Shown here piece after piece: positions 8,537 to 17,380 of a DNA stretch of 64,000 nt. Source of the stretch: Nocardia sp. CY41 (lineage in GTDB: Bacteria; Actinomycetota; Actinomycetes; Mycobacteriales; Mycobacteriaceae). Below the pieces are notes generated by a model. The model was not told the origin of the DNA, did not search any database, and was given only the letters and a program-made list of their open reading frames with translations. The translations under genes were made by a program, and so were the position numbers. Every line of letters begins with the position of its first letter. The stretch's first letter is position 1. Where the stretch lies: assembly GCF_009829325.1 (NCBI RefSeq), contig NZ_VUOS01000012.1, forward strand, positions 186,001 through 250,000, written 5' to 3'.

Positions 8537-9588
8537 CCATGGTCCACCAAGAAGGCAACGCCACCGCGGACGGCACCCGCGCCCCGTGGCGGATCGGCAC
8601 CCGAGGCAGCCTGCTCGCGCTCACCCAGGCGGGCACGGTGCGCGACGCGCTGATCGCGGCCGGGCAGCCCGCCGAGCTGGTCGTCATCAAGACCGCCGGT
8701 GATCTGTCGTCGGACCCGGTGCAAAAGATCGGCGTCGGCGTGTTCACCTCCGCGCTGCGCGACGAGCTGGCCGCGGGCGCGATCGACATCGCCGTGCATT
8801 CCTACAAAGATCTGCCGACCGCGCAGGACCCGCGCTTCACCATCGCCGCCATCCCGCCCAGGGAGGACCCGCGCGACGCGCTGGTCGCGCGCGACGGGCT
8901 GGTGCTCGGCGAGCTGCCCGCGGGCGCCAAGGTGGGCACCTCCGCGCCGCGGCGCGCCGCTCAGTTGCGGGCGCTCGGACTCGGCTTGGACGTCGTCCCG
9001 CTGCGCGGCAACCTGGACACCCGGCTGCGCAAGGTCAGCGAGGGCGAGCTGGACGCCGTCGTGGTGGCCAGAGCCGGACTGGCCCGCATCGACCGGCTGG
9101 ACGCGGTCACCGAGGCGCTGGAGCCGGTGCAGATGCTCTCGGCTCCCGCCCAGGGCGCGCTCGCGGTGGAATGCCGCAGTGACCACGCCGCCCTGGTGGA
9201 GATCCTGTCCGGGCTGGACGACGCGGCCACCCGGGCCTCGGTGATCGCCGAGCGGTCCCTGCTGGCCGAACTGGAAGCGGGCTGCACCGCGCCGATCGGT
9301 GCGCTCGCCGAGGTCGTCGAATCGCTCGACGACGAGGGGCGGATCGTGGACGAGCTGTCGCTGCGCGCGTGCGCCGCGGCCGTCGACGGATCCGACGTGC
9401 TGCGGGCGTCGGTGGTCGGCGCCCCGGCCGACGCGGCAGAGCTCGGCCGCGCGCTCGCCCGCGAGTTGCTCGACATGGGTGCGCGCGAGTTGCTCGCCAC
9501 CGAACCGGACGACGGTTCCCCCACCCGGGCGGTGAGTTCGCCCGCCACAGACTTGCCCAACCCCAGCCCAATGGAGAACAGCCGATGA
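8533..9588 (+). CDS. hemC: Hydroxymethylbilane synthase (porphobilinogen deaminase)
   Basis: 351 aa. Polymerises four porphobilinogens into hydroxymethylbilane. The N-terminal [20 protein letters not shown], the HSYKDLPT loop, [15 protein letters not shown] and [11 protein letters not shown] segments are all diagnostic, and the cysteine that binds the dipyrromethane cofactor is in [12 protein letters not shown]. The first dozen residues (to about [10 protein letters not shown]) are a short extension. It starts within the hemA stop (ATGA) and ends within the start of a second mini-ORF, so the operon is translationally coupled throughout. Confidence 0.97.
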   Translation: MTMVHQEGNATADGTRAPWRIGTRGSLLALTQAGTVRDALIAAGQPAELVVIKTAGDLSSDPVQKIGVGVFTSALRDELAAGAIDIAVHSYKDLPTAQDPRFTIAAIPPREDPRDALVARDGLVLGELPAGAKVGTSAPRRAAQLRALGLGLDVVPLRGNLDTRLRKVSEGELDAVVVARAGLARIDRLDAVTEALEPVQMLSAPAQGALAVECRSDHAALVEILSGLDDAATRASVIAERSLLAELEAGCTAPIGALAEVVESLDDEGRIVDELSLRACAAAVDGSDVLRASVVGAPADAAELGRALARELLDMGARELLATEPDDGSPTRAVSSPATDLPNPSPMENSR

Positions 9589-9656
9589 GCCAGCGAAGCA
9601 CAGGCACCGTGCCCTCGGGTTTGCCGGAGCCGAGCGCAAGCGAGGTGCAGGCATGA
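9585..9656 (+). CDS. 23-codon mini-ORF bridging hemC and hemD
   Basis: Starts with ATGA overlapping the hemC stop and ends with ATGA overlapping the hemD start, encoding [20 protein letters not shown] and three more residues. The layout is the same as the mini-ORF between rex and hemA. The sequence resembles spacer DNA (GAGCCGAGCGCAAGCGAGG) more than a conserved peptide, so a coupling role is more likely than a functional product. Confidence 0.4.
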   Translation: MSQRSTGTVPSGLPEPSASEVQA

Positions 9657-11215
9657 GCCGAGCCGCGAAGAAGCACCCCGGTCGCATCCTTTTCGTCGGA
9701 TCGGGTCCCGGTGACCCGGCGCTGCTCACCGTGCGTGCGCGTGAGGTCATCGGACGGGCGACGCTGGCGTTCACCGACCCGGACGTCGACAAAGGAGTGC
9801 TCGCCCTGATCGGCACCGCCGTGGAGCCGGGCCCCGACGGGGAACGTTCCGTCGACGTGCGACCCGCGCTCGGCGAACCCGCCGAGGTGGCCAAGACGCT
9901 GATCGCCGAAGCGCGTGCCGGGCACGACGTGGTGCGTGTGGTCGCGGGCGACCCGCTGACCACCGACTCGGTCATCGCCGAGGTCAACGCCGTCACCCGC
10001 TCGCACATGGTCTTCGAGGTCCTGCCCGGCCTGCCCAACGGCTCCGCGGTGCCCAGCTACGCCGGCATCGCGCTGGGTTCCGGGCACACCGAGGCGGATG
10101 TGCGCGGGGAGGTCGACTGGGCCGCTCTGGCGGCCGCGCCGGGCCCGCTGGTGCTGCACGCGACCTCGGGGCATCTCGCCGAGACCGCGAGTGCTCTGGT
10201 CGAGCACGGTATGGCGCCGCAGACGCCGGTCGCGGTGACGGTGCGGGGCACCACCCGGCAGCAGCGCACCATCGAGGCAACGCTGGCCACGCTGAACAGC
10301 GCGGCCTCCGAACTGGTCGGCCCGCTGGTGGTGACCATCGGCAAAGTGGTCGCGCAGCGCTCGAAGATGTCCTGGTGGGAGTCGCGCGCGCTGTACGGCT
10401 GGACCGTGCTGGTGCCGCGCACCAAGGACCAGGCGGCGGAGATGAGCGAACGACTCGTCACGCACGGCGCCATCCCGATGGAGGTGCCGACCATCGCGGT
10501 CGAGCCCCCGCGCAGCCCCGCCCAGATGGAGCGCGCGGTCAAGGGTCTGGTCGACGGGCGCTACCAGTGGGTGGTGTTCACCTCAACCAACGCGGTGCGC
10601 GCGGTGTGGGAGAAGTTCGCCGAGTTCGGCCTGGACGCGCGGGCGTTCTCCGGCGTGAAGATCGCCTGCGTGGGCGAGGCCACCGCGGACAAGGTGCGCT
10701 CGTTCGGCATCAACCCCGAACTGGTGCCAAGCGGTGAGCAGTCCTCCGAGGGCCTGCTGGCCGACTTCCCGCCCTACGACGACGTGTTCGACCCGGTCAA
10801 CCGGGTGCTGCTGCCGCGCGCCGACATCGCCACCGAGACGCTGGCCGAGGGTTTGCGCGACCGCGGCTGGGAGATCGACGACGTCACGGCCTACCGCACG
10901 GTGCGCGCTTCGCCGCCGCCCGCGGAGACCCGCGAGATGATCAAGACCGGCGGTTTCGACGCGGTCCTGTTCACCTCGTCCTCCACGGTCCGCAACCTGG
11001 TCGGCATCGCGGGCAAGCCGCACGCGCGCACCATCGTGGCCTGCATCGGCCCCAAGACCGCCGAAACCGCCATCGAATTCGGCCTGCGCGTGGACGTCCA
11101 GCCCGACGTGGCCCAGGTCGGTCCGCTGGTCGAGGCCCTGGCCGAGCACGCGGCTCGGTTGCGCGCCGAGGGTCTGCTGCCGCCGCCGCGCAAGAAGAGC
11201 CGCCGCAGCAGGTGA
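9653..11215 (+). CDS. hemD: Bifunctional uroporphyrinogen-III C-methyltransferase / uroporphyrinogen-III synthase
   Basis: 520 aa, two domains. The N-terminal half is a tetrapyrrole methylase-like fold (ILFVGSGPGDPALLTVRARE; VVRVVAGDPLTTDSVIAEV), and the C-terminal half (from about residue 245, WTVLVPRTKDQAAEMSERL) is HemD, with VVFTSTNAVRAVWEK and VLFTSSSTVRNLVG. HemD closes hydroxymethylbilane to uroporphyrinogen III; the methylase half would make precorrin-2, the branch to sirohaem and cobalamin. This fusion is common in actinobacteria. Sirohaem is needed by nitrite and sulfite reductases. The protein ends with a basic tail (KKSRRSR). Last gene of rex-hemACD. Confidence 0.95.
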   Translation: MSRAAKKHPGRILFVGSGPGDPALLTVRAREVIGRATLAFTDPDVDKGVLALIGTAVEPGPDGERSVDVRPALGEPAEVAKTLIAEARAGHDVVRVVAGDPLTTDSVIAEVNAVTRSHMVFEVLPGLPNGSAVPSYAGIALGSGHTEADVRGEVDWAALAAAPGPLVLHATSGHLAETASALVEHGMAPQTPVAVTVRGTTRQQRTIEATLATLNSAASELVGPLVVTIGKVVAQRSKMSWWESRALYGWTVLVPRTKDQAAEMSERLVTHGAIPMEVPTIAVEPPRSPAQMERAVKGLVDGRYQWVVFTSTNAVRAVWEKFAEFGLDARAFSGVKIACVGEATADKVRSFGINPELVPSGEQSSEGLLADFPPYDDVFDPVNRVLLPRADIATETLAEGLRDRGWEIDDVTAYRTVRASPPPAETREMIKTGGFDAVLFTSSSTVRNLVGIAGKPHARTIVACIGPKTAETAIEFGLRVDVQPDVAQVGPLVEALAEHAARLRAEGLLPPPRKKSRRSR

Positions 11216-11228
11216 GCTGTGCCCGAGT

Positions 11229-11308
11229 CCCAGCGCCTGCGGCGCTGGGTGTTCGCGGCCCCTGACGGCCCGCGGTTGCGCGCCCGCAACGCGAGCGGGG
11301 CCGCGAAC
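11229..11308. repeat. Dispersed GC-rich hairpin repeat, copy 2
   Basis: Directly after hemD: a perfect 9-bp hairpin CCCAGCGCC-TGC-GGCGCTGGG (11229-11249), then a 12-bp inverted repeat GTTCGCGGCCCC (11251-11262) and GGGGCCGCGAAC (11297-11308) that encloses a further GTTGCG/CGCAAC stem. The first hairpin and the outer arms are shared with 53879-53991. It probably ends hemD transcription without a U-tract. Confidence 0.75.
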
Positions 11309-11391
11309 GGAACAGCTGGGTCCAGCTTCGTAGCTTTCCTTGGGCAGGCATGCTGTTGTTCGGTGCCGCCGATGGCGGGGTCCCCCACGCC

Positions 11392-12402
11392 TCACGCCCG
11401 AGCAGGGCCGAGCCGGGACCGGTCGGGTTGGCGGGGGAAGGCGCGGCGGTAATCGCTGGGGCTGACGCCGATGTGTTTGAGAAAGTGGTGGCGCAGGTTG
11501 TTGGCGGTGCCGAGGCCGCTGAGTTCGGCGATCTTCTCCATCGGGAGGTCGGTGGCTTCCAGCAAGGTTTGGGCTCGGCCGAGGCGCTGGTTCAGCAGCC
11601 ACTGCAGGGGTGTGGTGCCGGTTGCCTCCTGCAGCCTGCGGTAGAGGGTCCGGGGGCTCACGGCGGCGCGGCGGGCGAGGTCTTCGATGGTGAGCGGTTC
11701 GTCGAGATGGGCTCGGACCCAATCCAGTACGGGAGCCAGACCCTGGCCGTCGGTGTCGGGTACCGACAGATCGATGAACTGTGCCTGGCCGCCGGGGCGG
11801 TGCGCCGGGACCACCATGCGGCGGGCCAGCTGGTTGGCGACGTGTGGGCCGAGGTCGCGGCGGACCAGATGCAGGCACAGGTCCAGCCCGGCGGTCATGC
11901 CCGCGCTGGTGAGCACGTCGCCGTCGTCCACGTAGAGGACCGAGTCGTCGACCTGGACCTTCGGATATCGTTGCGCCAGTTGAGCGGTGTGCATCCAGTG
12001 CGCGGTGGCGCGCCGGCCGTCCAGTAGGCCCGCCTCCGCGAGCGCGAAGGCGCCCGTGCACAGCGAGACCATGCGTGCCCCGGCCGCGGCGGCCTCGCGC
12101 AGTGCCGCGGTCAGCTCGGCGGGGACCGGTTCGCCATGTTCTACACAGGCGTCCGGTACCGACGCCACGATCACCGTCTCCGCATCGGCGAGATCATCGA
12201 GCCCGTACTGCGATCGCAGCGTGAAGCCCGGCGCCACCGAGGACGGCTCGGCGGTTCCGCACAACCGCAGCTCGTACCAGGGGTCGGCGAGGTCGGGCTG
12301 CGGCTTGCCGAAGATGGTCGCGGGGATGCTCAACTCGTAGAAATCCCAGGAGGACACGGAGATCTCGGCGGGAACCACCAAGGCGACGGAACCGGCGCTC
12401 AT
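11392..12402 (-). CDS. GlxA-family transcriptional regulator (DJ-1/PfpI-like domain + AraC HTH)
   Basis: About 336 aa. The N-terminal 190 residues form a class I glutamine amidotransferase-like (DJ-1/PfpI) sensor domain, with VSLCTGAFALAEAGLLDGR carrying the nucleophile-elbow cysteine. The C-terminal 110 residues are an AraC double helix-turn-helix (LTIEDLARRAAVSPRTLYRR and IGVSPSDYRRAF). Two start codons are possible (12411 and 12402). The second is preferred because a 19-bp palindrome covers the first. It is divergent from the imine-reductase-like gene and may control it (inference from position). Confidence 0.88.
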   Translation of the reverse strand: MSAGSVALVVPAEISVSSWDFYELSIPATIFGKPQPDLADPWYELRLCGTAEPSSVAPGFTLRSQYGLDDLADAETVIVASVPDACVEHGEPVPAELTAALREAAAAGARMVSLCTGAFALAEAGLLDGRRATAHWMHTAQLAQRYPKVQVDDSVLYVDDGDVLTSAGMTAGLDLCLHLVRRDLGPHVANQLARRMVVPAHRPGGQAQFIDLSVPDTDGQGLAPVLDWVRAHLDEPLTIEDLARRAAVSPRTLYRRLQEATGTTPLQWLLNQRLGRAQTLLEATDLPMEKIAELSGLGTANNLRHHFLKHIGVSPSDYRRAFPRQPDRSRLGPARA

Positions 12403-12403
12403 G

Positions 12404-12422
12404 CTTGCCATCGTATGGCAAG
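12404..12422. promoter_or_regulatory. Palindromic operator in the GlxA/oxidoreductase divergent region
   Basis: CTTGCCA-TCGTA-TGGCAAG, a perfect 7-bp-arm palindrome with a 5-base spacer. It sits at the 5' end of the GlxA-type gene, in the promoter gap it shares with the divergent oxidoreductase. The binding protein is not known; the adjacent AraC-type regulator is the obvious candidate. Confidence 0.55.
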
Positions 12423-12518
12423 AATTTGGTGGAGGCCGTCACCGCTGTCACTGGTTCAGTCGCTGGAATGTTGCGAGTCTGATTGCCGCACCTGGATCGC
12501 AACCCGAGGAGAGACACA

Positions 12519-13394
12519 ATGAACTCTGGCCCGCAGCCCGTGACGGTCATCGGACTGGGATCGATGGGCTCGGCACTGGCCGCAGCGCTGCTCGACCGCG
12601 GCCACCCGACGACAGTGTGGAATCGCTCGCCGCGCCGGGCCGAACCGTTGGTAGCCCGTGGCGCCCGGCTCGCGGGCACCGTCGCCGACGCGATGGCGGC
12701 GAGTCCGCTGATCATCGCGTGCGTGCTCGATTACGAGAGCCTGCGCGCGGTCGTGGAGCCCGCAGCCGAGGCGCTCGCGGGCAGGGCGGTCGTCAATCTG
12801 ACCTCCGGTTCCCCCGAGCAGGCGCAGGAGACGCTCGACTGGTTCGGCGCGCACGGCGCGGAGTATCTCGACGGCGCCATCATGACCACCCCGCCGGGCG
12901 TCGGCAGCGCCGAGATGATGTTCCTCTACAGCGGGCGGCGTGACGTCTTCGAGACGCATCGCGCCACCCTCACCGCGCTCGGTGACCCGTTGTACCTGGG
13001 CCAGAAGCCGGGGCTGGCCTCGCTGTACGACTCGGCGCTGCTGGGCTTGATGTGGTCGGCCATGACCGGCTGGCTGCACGGCACCGCGCTGGTGGGCGCC
13101 GAGAAGATCGCGGCGACGGCGTTCACGCCCATCGCGATCCGCTGGCTCGGCGCGGTGACCGGATTCCTGACCCGATACGCGCCCCAGGTGGACGAGGGCT
13201 GCTACCCGGGCGACGACGCGACCATCGACGTCCAGATCGCGGCCATCGATCACCTTCTGCATGCCGCCGCGGCCCGCGGTCTCGACAACGCTTTGCCCGA
13301 ACTCCTGAAATCCACCATGCAACGGGCACACGCCGCCGGTCACGGCTCGGACAGCTTCGCTGCCGTCATTGAAACGCTGCGGGGCGGCCGGTGA
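12519..13394 (+). CDS. NAD(P)-dependent oxidoreductase, imine-reductase/6PGDH-like
   Basis: 291 aa; the ATG at 12519 follows a good GAGGAGA site. An N-terminal Rossmann domain (VTVIGLGSMGSALAAALLDRG, with NRSPRR at the NADP-phosphate position) is followed by VVNLTSGSPEQAQE, YLDGAIMTTPPGVG and LYDSALLGLMWSAMTGWLHG. This combination is typical of the imine reductase branch of the beta-hydroxyacid dehydrogenase superfamily, which reduces C=N bonds. The natural substrate is unknown. It overlaps the downstream PPOX gene and is divergent from a GlxA-type regulator. Confidence 0.85.
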   Translation: MNSGPQPVTVIGLGSMGSALAAALLDRGHPTTVWNRSPRRAEPLVARGARLAGTVADAMAASPLIIACVLDYESLRAVVEPAAEALAGRAVVNLTSGSPEQAQETLDWFGAHGAEYLDGAIMTTPPGVGSAEMMFLYSGRRDVFETHRATLTALGDPLYLGQKPGLASLYDSALLGLMWSAMTGWLHGTALVGAEKIAATAFTPIAIRWLGAVTGFLTRYAPQVDEGCYPGDDATIDVQIAAIDHLLHAAAARGLDNALPELLKSTMQRAHAAGHGSDSFAAVIETLRGGR

Positions 13395-13897
13395 GCTCCA
13401 GGGTGCACGAATTCGCCCAACTGGAATCCGAATTCAACAGCTACATCGGCGCGATCAACTACGCCACAATGGTCACCGTTGACGCCGAGAACCGCCCACG
13501 CACCCGAATTCTCATCCCGGTCTGGGAGAACGTCGACGGTCGACCCGTCGGCTGGCTGGCCACCTATCGCACACCGGTGAAGGCCGCTCATCTGGCCCGC
13601 AACCCGCACACCAGCTTCTCCTACTGGTCACCGGGAAACAATTCGGTGGCGGTCGAAGCCATTGCGGTGTGGGCGAATTCGCTCTCGACCAAGCAACACG
13701 TGTGGGAGCTCTACCGCAAAACCAGTCCTCGTGGCGCGGGGTACCACCTCGGCAACTTCTGGAAGTCACCGGCTGATCCCCGCCTGCACGTGCTTCATCT
13801 CGATCCTTGGCGTATCCAGGTGATCCGCGGCCGCGACCTCCGCAGCCGAATCTGGCAACCCGCGATCGAGGATCGGCCGGTCATCGACCGGAATTGA
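13391..13897 (+). CDS. Pyridoxamine 5'-phosphate oxidase family protein
   Basis: 168 aa, starting at a GTG that overlaps the previous stop (GTGA). A split beta-barrel flavin-binding fold is suggested by YATMVTVDAENRPRTRILIP and TPVKAAHLARNPHTSFSYW, the two strands that line the FMN/F420 pocket in PPOX-fold proteins. The C-terminal FWKSPADPRLHVLHLDPWRI is the usual final strand pair. The true PNPO C-terminal motif is missing, so this is a PPOX-fold oxidoreductase of unknown substrate. Probably co-transcribed with the imine-reductase-like gene. Confidence 0.83.
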   Translation: MSSRVHEFAQLESEFNSYIGAINYATMVTVDAENRPRTRILIPVWENVDGRPVGWLATYRTPVKAAHLARNPHTSFSYWSPGNNSVAVEAIAVWANSLSTKQHVWELYRKTSPRGAGYHLGNFWKSPADPRLHVLHLDPWRIQVIRGRDLRSRIWQPAIEDRPVIDRN

Positions 13898-14112
13898 GCC
13901 CATTTCCGCCCGCGGCAGGGCAGCCCTGCGGCTCTGGGTCCTCGGAGCGAACGTGGCAGCAGGTCTGTGGCCGACTCCTCTGAACCAGGCGCTGCACGAG
14001 GGCGCTCGCCGCATACCTCGAGCCGCGGGTTCGGATGGCCCGACATCCGGAGCCGGATTCGGCGTGAATCAATCGGTCGGGTGCCGTACCGCGCATCGCC
14101 CAGAGATGAGCT

Positions 14113-14147
14113 GGACCGGCACGCCGCGGTGTGCGCTGTGCCGGTCC
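14113..14147. terminator. Hairpin between convergent genes
   Basis: GGACCGGCAC (14113-14122) and GTGCCGGTCC (14138-14147) form a perfect 10-bp stem. The rest of the 289-base gap from 13898 to 14186 shows no convincing gene. It lies between the PPOX gene and the convergent small gene, so it can terminate both. There is no U-tract. Confidence 0.55.
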
Positions 14148-14186
14148 GGATGTCCGAGTAGCGCGGGACAGCGCAGTTCGCAGGTC

Positions 14187-14459
14187 TCAGTACCGCCTGC
14201 GCATCAAGGTGCGGACCATGGAGCAGGTGGCGTCGGAGGGCGGCCGGATGCCGATCACCTCGGCGGTGTGCCTGATCCGCTGGTTCGTGGCGTAACTCGG
14301 TGCGTAGACACCGGAATCGAGCAGTGCGATCGCCAGGCGCATCGCCTTGAGCCGCCGGTTGTGCAGGACGTACCAGGCCCGTGGGCGGCCCGCGGGCAGC
14401 GGACGCTTCTGCAGCGGGGTGTAGGGGCGATCGATGAGAACGGTTTGCGGTGTGCGCAT
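14187..14459 (-). CDS. Conserved-looking hypothetical protein, 90 aa
   Basis: Basic small protein (RPLPAGRPRAWYVLHNRRLK; ending MVRTLMRRRY). No recognised domain. The start at 14459 is chosen because GGGAGG lies 7 bases upstream; a longer frame to 14642 overlaps the end of the Sel1 gene and begins with low-complexity sequence. The middle (KAMRLAIALLDSGVYAP, then IRHTAEVIGI) reads like two amphipathic helices. Codon bias matches its neighbours, which supports coding. It follows the Sel1 gene on the same strand, 119 bases away. Confidence 0.6.
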   Translation of the reverse strand: MRTPQTVLIDRPYTPLQKRPLPAGRPRAWYVLHNRRLKAMRLAIALLDSGVYAPSYATNQRIRHTAEVIGIRPPSDATCSMVRTLMRRRY

Positions 14460-14578
14460 TGGCATCCCTCCCGTGGCGATCGGGGGCAGACGAGCCCCCT
14501 CGAACGTACCTTCGATTCTACCCGGGGGGTCTGACAAACTTGGCTGGCCAGAAGGTTTTCGAACGCGGAACGGGCGGG

Positions 14579-15388
14579 TCACAGGTCGTGCAGCAACTGC
14601 AGCGACTGCGAATGGCCCAGTGCGGCCGCGCGTTCGAGCCACTGCCTGGCTTCCAACTGCGCCGGGGTGCGGCCGGTCGCGATGGCGGCGGCGGTCCGCA
14701 GCACCTCGGGGTCGGCGAAATCTCCTGCGAGATAGGGCGTGTTGGCGGCGCGCAGCAAGAGCGCGAGGTGGAACATCGAGTCCGCGTCGCCCGCTTCGGC
14801 GCCCTTGCGCAACCAGCGCTCGCCCTCGATCGGTTCGCCGCGGTCCAGATACAGCGCGCCCAGTACTGCCATCGCATCCGTTCTTCCCCGCCGTGCGGCC
14901 TCGGTGAGCAGGTCGATCGCGCGCTCGAATTCGCCGCGGCGCGCCAGGCGAAGGCCGAGACTGCGCATGGCCGTGGGATTACCGGCGCGAACGGCTCGTT
15001 CGTACCACTGCTCGGCCTCTTCGTCGCGCCCGCGCCGGTTGGCGATGACGCCCATATTGCAGAGAGCTTCGGGCAACCCGAGCTCGGCGGCGGGTCGCAG
15101 CCAGCGCTCGGCCTCGTCGAAATTCCCCCGCTCCACATGCAGCAGCCCCAGCTGTATCCCCGCCGCCTTGTTGCCGCGCGCCGCGGCGGTCTCCAGCCAG
15201 CGGATGCCCTCGCCGATCCTTCCGTCCGCGCCCAGCAGCGCGCCGAGCATGCCCATAGCGGGCGCGCTGCCACCCGAGGCGGCCCGGCGCAGCCAGTGCT
15301 CGGCGCCCGCCGCGTCGCCGGCGTCCCACAGCGCTTCGGCGCGCCGCTGCATGGCGAGCAGTTCCACCTCGCTCGGTAGGTCGCTCAT
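14579..15388 (-). CDS. Sel1/tetratricopeptide-repeat protein
   Basis: 269 aa made almost entirely of Sel1-like repeats of about 36 residues. Repeat signatures include [60 protein letters not shown] and [20 protein letters not shown]; six to seven units can be counted. No signal peptide or membrane segment, so a cytoplasmic protein-protein interaction scaffold is likely. It is preceded on the same strand by a YrhB-like protein 45 bases away; the two may form one unit. Confidence 0.85.
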   Translation of the reverse strand: MSDLPSEVELLAMQRRAEALWDAGDAAGAEHWLRRAASGGSAPAMGMLGALLGADGRIGEGIRWLETAAARGNKAAGIQLGLLHVERGNFDEAERWLRPAAELGLPEALCNMGVIANRRGRDEEAEQWYERAVRAGNPTAMRSLGLRLARRGEFERAIDLLTEAARRGRTDAMAVLGALYLDRGEPIEGERWLRKGAEAGDADSMFHLALLLRAANTPYLAGDFADPEVLRTAAAIATGRTPAQLEARQWLERAAALGHSQSLQLLHDL

Positions 15389-15433
15389 CTCAGCACCCGG
15401 CCTGGCGGTATCGCGCGGACAACACGCAGTCCA

Positions 15434-16219
15434 TCATCGCGCCTGTTCGAGCGGGGCGCGGTACCCGTTCGCCCGCGCGTACGCGGTCAACTGCTCGTCG
15501 TAGTTGCGGAGGCTGTCCAGCAACCAGGTGTGTCCGGTGTCCTTGACGACCACGATCGGCCCGCGGCTGCCCGGCGGGAGCGTGGGAACGGAGCCGTCGA
15601 GGTACCAGCTCGTGGTCGACCAGGGGAAGATGTACGCCCAGCCGATGTCGGCCACCCGTTGCGGCGGCCCGAGCTGCAAGGGGTCGGCGGGAGTGGCATG
15701 CCGCGCGCTGTGCTGGGCGAGCAGGTGCCGGGCGCTGTTGCGGGCCACCCGCACGTCCAGCGGGCCCGAGGTCGTGCAAGGGAACCGCAGACTGATCTCC
15801 GCCCCTGGGCGCAGCAGCCGGCCCGCCTCTTGCATCACTTCGCACGGCCTGCTCTGCAGGCGCAGGAAAACGCTGTGGGCGGTGTCGGAGAAGCGCAGCT
15901 GGACGGTGGCGTCCTCGGTGCCGCCCACCAGGTGCGTCCCGCGGCTGCGTGCCCACTCCGACTCGTCGGGACGGATGCCGAGCGTGGCAAAGGCGACGTG
16001 CGCGCCGGGCATCACGCCGGGCGCGGCCGACTGACGCGCGACGAACTCCACTCCGAAGTTCCGCCCGGTGGCGTCTACGGCGCGCCAGATGCGCAGCACC
16101 GTCGTCGGCGGAGGCAGGTTGTCGGTCAGCACGGGCCACCAATCCGACAGCAGTACCGCCACCCACGACTCGAAGTCGGCGGCTCTGGCCAGCGAGATAT
16201 CGATGTGCGGATCGGTCAT
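15434..16219 (-). CDS. Hypothetical protein with C-terminal YrhB/immunity-like domain
   Basis: 261 aa, no signal peptide. The first 170 residues are not recognised. The last 70 ([18 protein letters not shown], then [19 protein letters not shown]) resemble the YrhB/Imm35-type fold, in which an aromatic strand pair is followed by a GPxxVxxxTG turn; that fold is common among immunity proteins of polymorphic toxin systems. No toxin gene is adjacent; the neighbour is a Sel1-repeat protein. The domain assignment is a pattern reading, not a search result. Confidence 0.55.
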   Translation of the reverse strand: MTDPHIDISLARAADFESWVAVLLSDWWPVLTDNLPPPTTVLRIWRAVDATGRNFGVEFVARQSAAPGVMPGAHVAFATLGIRPDESEWARSRGTHLVGGTEDATVQLRFSDTAHSVFLRLQSRPCEVMQEAGRLLRPGAEISLRFPCTTSGPLDVRVARNSARHLLAQHSARHATPADPLQLGPPQRVADIGWAYIFPWSTTSWYLDGSVPTLPPGSRGPIVVVKDTGHTWLLDSLRNYDEQLTAYARANGYRAPLEQAR

Positions 16220-16278
16220 GCTGTCCCCCAGCGGGTCTCGCCCCTAGTCGGAGTATGCGCCTTCGGGCGCGGAACCAG

Positions 16279-16292
16279 GTGTGATTTCACAC
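16279..16292. promoter_or_regulatory. 14-bp palindrome upstream of hemB
   Basis: GTGTGA-TT-TCACAC is a perfect palindrome in the 183-base region between hemB and the divergent gene at 16219. It differs from the Rex and CRP patterns, which have 6 bases between the TGTGA and TCACA arms, so the regulator is unknown. Confidence 0.4.
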
Positions 16293-16402
16293 ACCGTTAT
16301 CAGTCGGATGACATGGCCGATCGCCGCATAACGGCCCGGGGTCCGCGAGCACGCCCACGGGCGCTCGCGACAGCGGATCGCACCGGGCGTATCGTGCGAT
16401 TC

Positions 16403-17380
16403 ATGACCGGAATGGACCGCCCACGGCGGTTGCGCCGTACCCCGGCTATGCGTCGTCTCGTGGCCGAAACAACTCTCGAACCACGGCAATTGGTACTACC
16501 GATGTTCGTGGCCGACGGCTTGGCGGAGCCGCGCCCGATCGGTTCCATGCCGGGCGTGGTGCAGCACTCGCTGGACTCGCTGCGAAAGACGGCCGTCGAG
16601 GCGGTCACGGCGGGGGTCGGCGGCATCATGCTGTTCGGTGTGCCGCGTCCGGAGGACAAGGACGCCGTCGGCAGCGCGGCCTGCGATCCACACGGCATCC
16701 TCAACCGCGGACTGCGCGCGCTCGCCGACGAGGTGGGCGGCTCGACGGTGGTCATGGCCGACACCTGCCTGGACGAATTCACCGACCACGGCCATTGCGG
16801 TGTACTGGCCGCCGACGGCGCGGTCGACAACGACGCGACGCTGGACCGCTACGTCGAGATGGCGCTGGCCCAGGCCGAGGCGGGCGCCGACCTGCTGGGC
16901 ACCAGCGGAATGATGGACGGCCAGGTGGGCGCGATCCGGCGCGGCCTGGACGCGGCCGGGCGCATCGATACCGGCATCCTGGCCTACTCGGCGAAATACG
17001 CGTCGGCGTTCTACGGCCCGTTCCGGGAGGCGGTCGGTTCCTCGCTGGAAGGCGACCGACGCACCTATCAGCAGGACCCGGCCAACCGCCGCGAGGCGAT
17101 CCGCGAACTGGAACTGGACCTGGCCGAGGGCGCGGACATCGTGATGGTCAAACCGGCCATGTCGTATCTGGACATCCTGCGCGAGGTCGCCGATCGCTCG
17201 ACGGTCCCGGTCGCGGCCTATCAGATCTCCGGTGAGTACGCGATGATCACCGCCGCCGCCGAGCGCGGCTGGATCGATCGCCGCGGCGCGATCCTCGAGT
17301 CGCTGCTGAGTATCCGCCGGGCCGGCGCGGACATCGTGCTCACCTATTGGGCGACCGAGGCCGCGAACTGGCTGTCGTGA
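16403..17380 (+). CDS. hemB: Delta-aminolevulinic acid dehydratase (porphobilinogen synthase)
   Basis: 325 aa. Condenses two 5-aminolevulinates to porphobilinogen. Both active-site lysines are seen, in [16 protein letters not shown] and [12 protein letters not shown]. The metal site reads [15 protein letters not shown]: two of the three cysteines of zinc enzymes are present, with Asp in place of the middle one. The start at 16403 is followed closely by another ATG at 16412. It is separated from rex-hemACD by about 5 kb of accessory genes. A short membrane-protein gene overlaps its stop (GTGA). Confidence 0.96.
   Translation: MTGMDRPRRLRRTPAMRRLVAETTLEPRQLVLPMFVADGLAEPRPIGSMPGVVQHSLDSLRKTAVEAVTAGVGGIMLFGVPRPEDKDAVGSAACDPHGILNRGLRALADEVGGSTVVMADTCLDEFTDHGHCGVLAADGAVDNDATLDRYVEMALAQAEAGADLLGTSGMMDGQVGAIRRGLDAAGRIDTGILAYSAKYASAFYGPFREAVGSSLEGDRRTYQQDPANRREAIRELELDLAEGADIVMVKPAMSYLDILREVADRSTVPVAAYQISGEYAMITAAAERGWIDRRGAILESLLSIRRAGADIVLTYWATEAANWLS

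Noticed and set aside
8449..12061. Long minus-strand frames opposite hemC and hemD
   Set aside because: Low-complexity Arg/Gly-rich shadows; the sense genes are complete and highly conserved.
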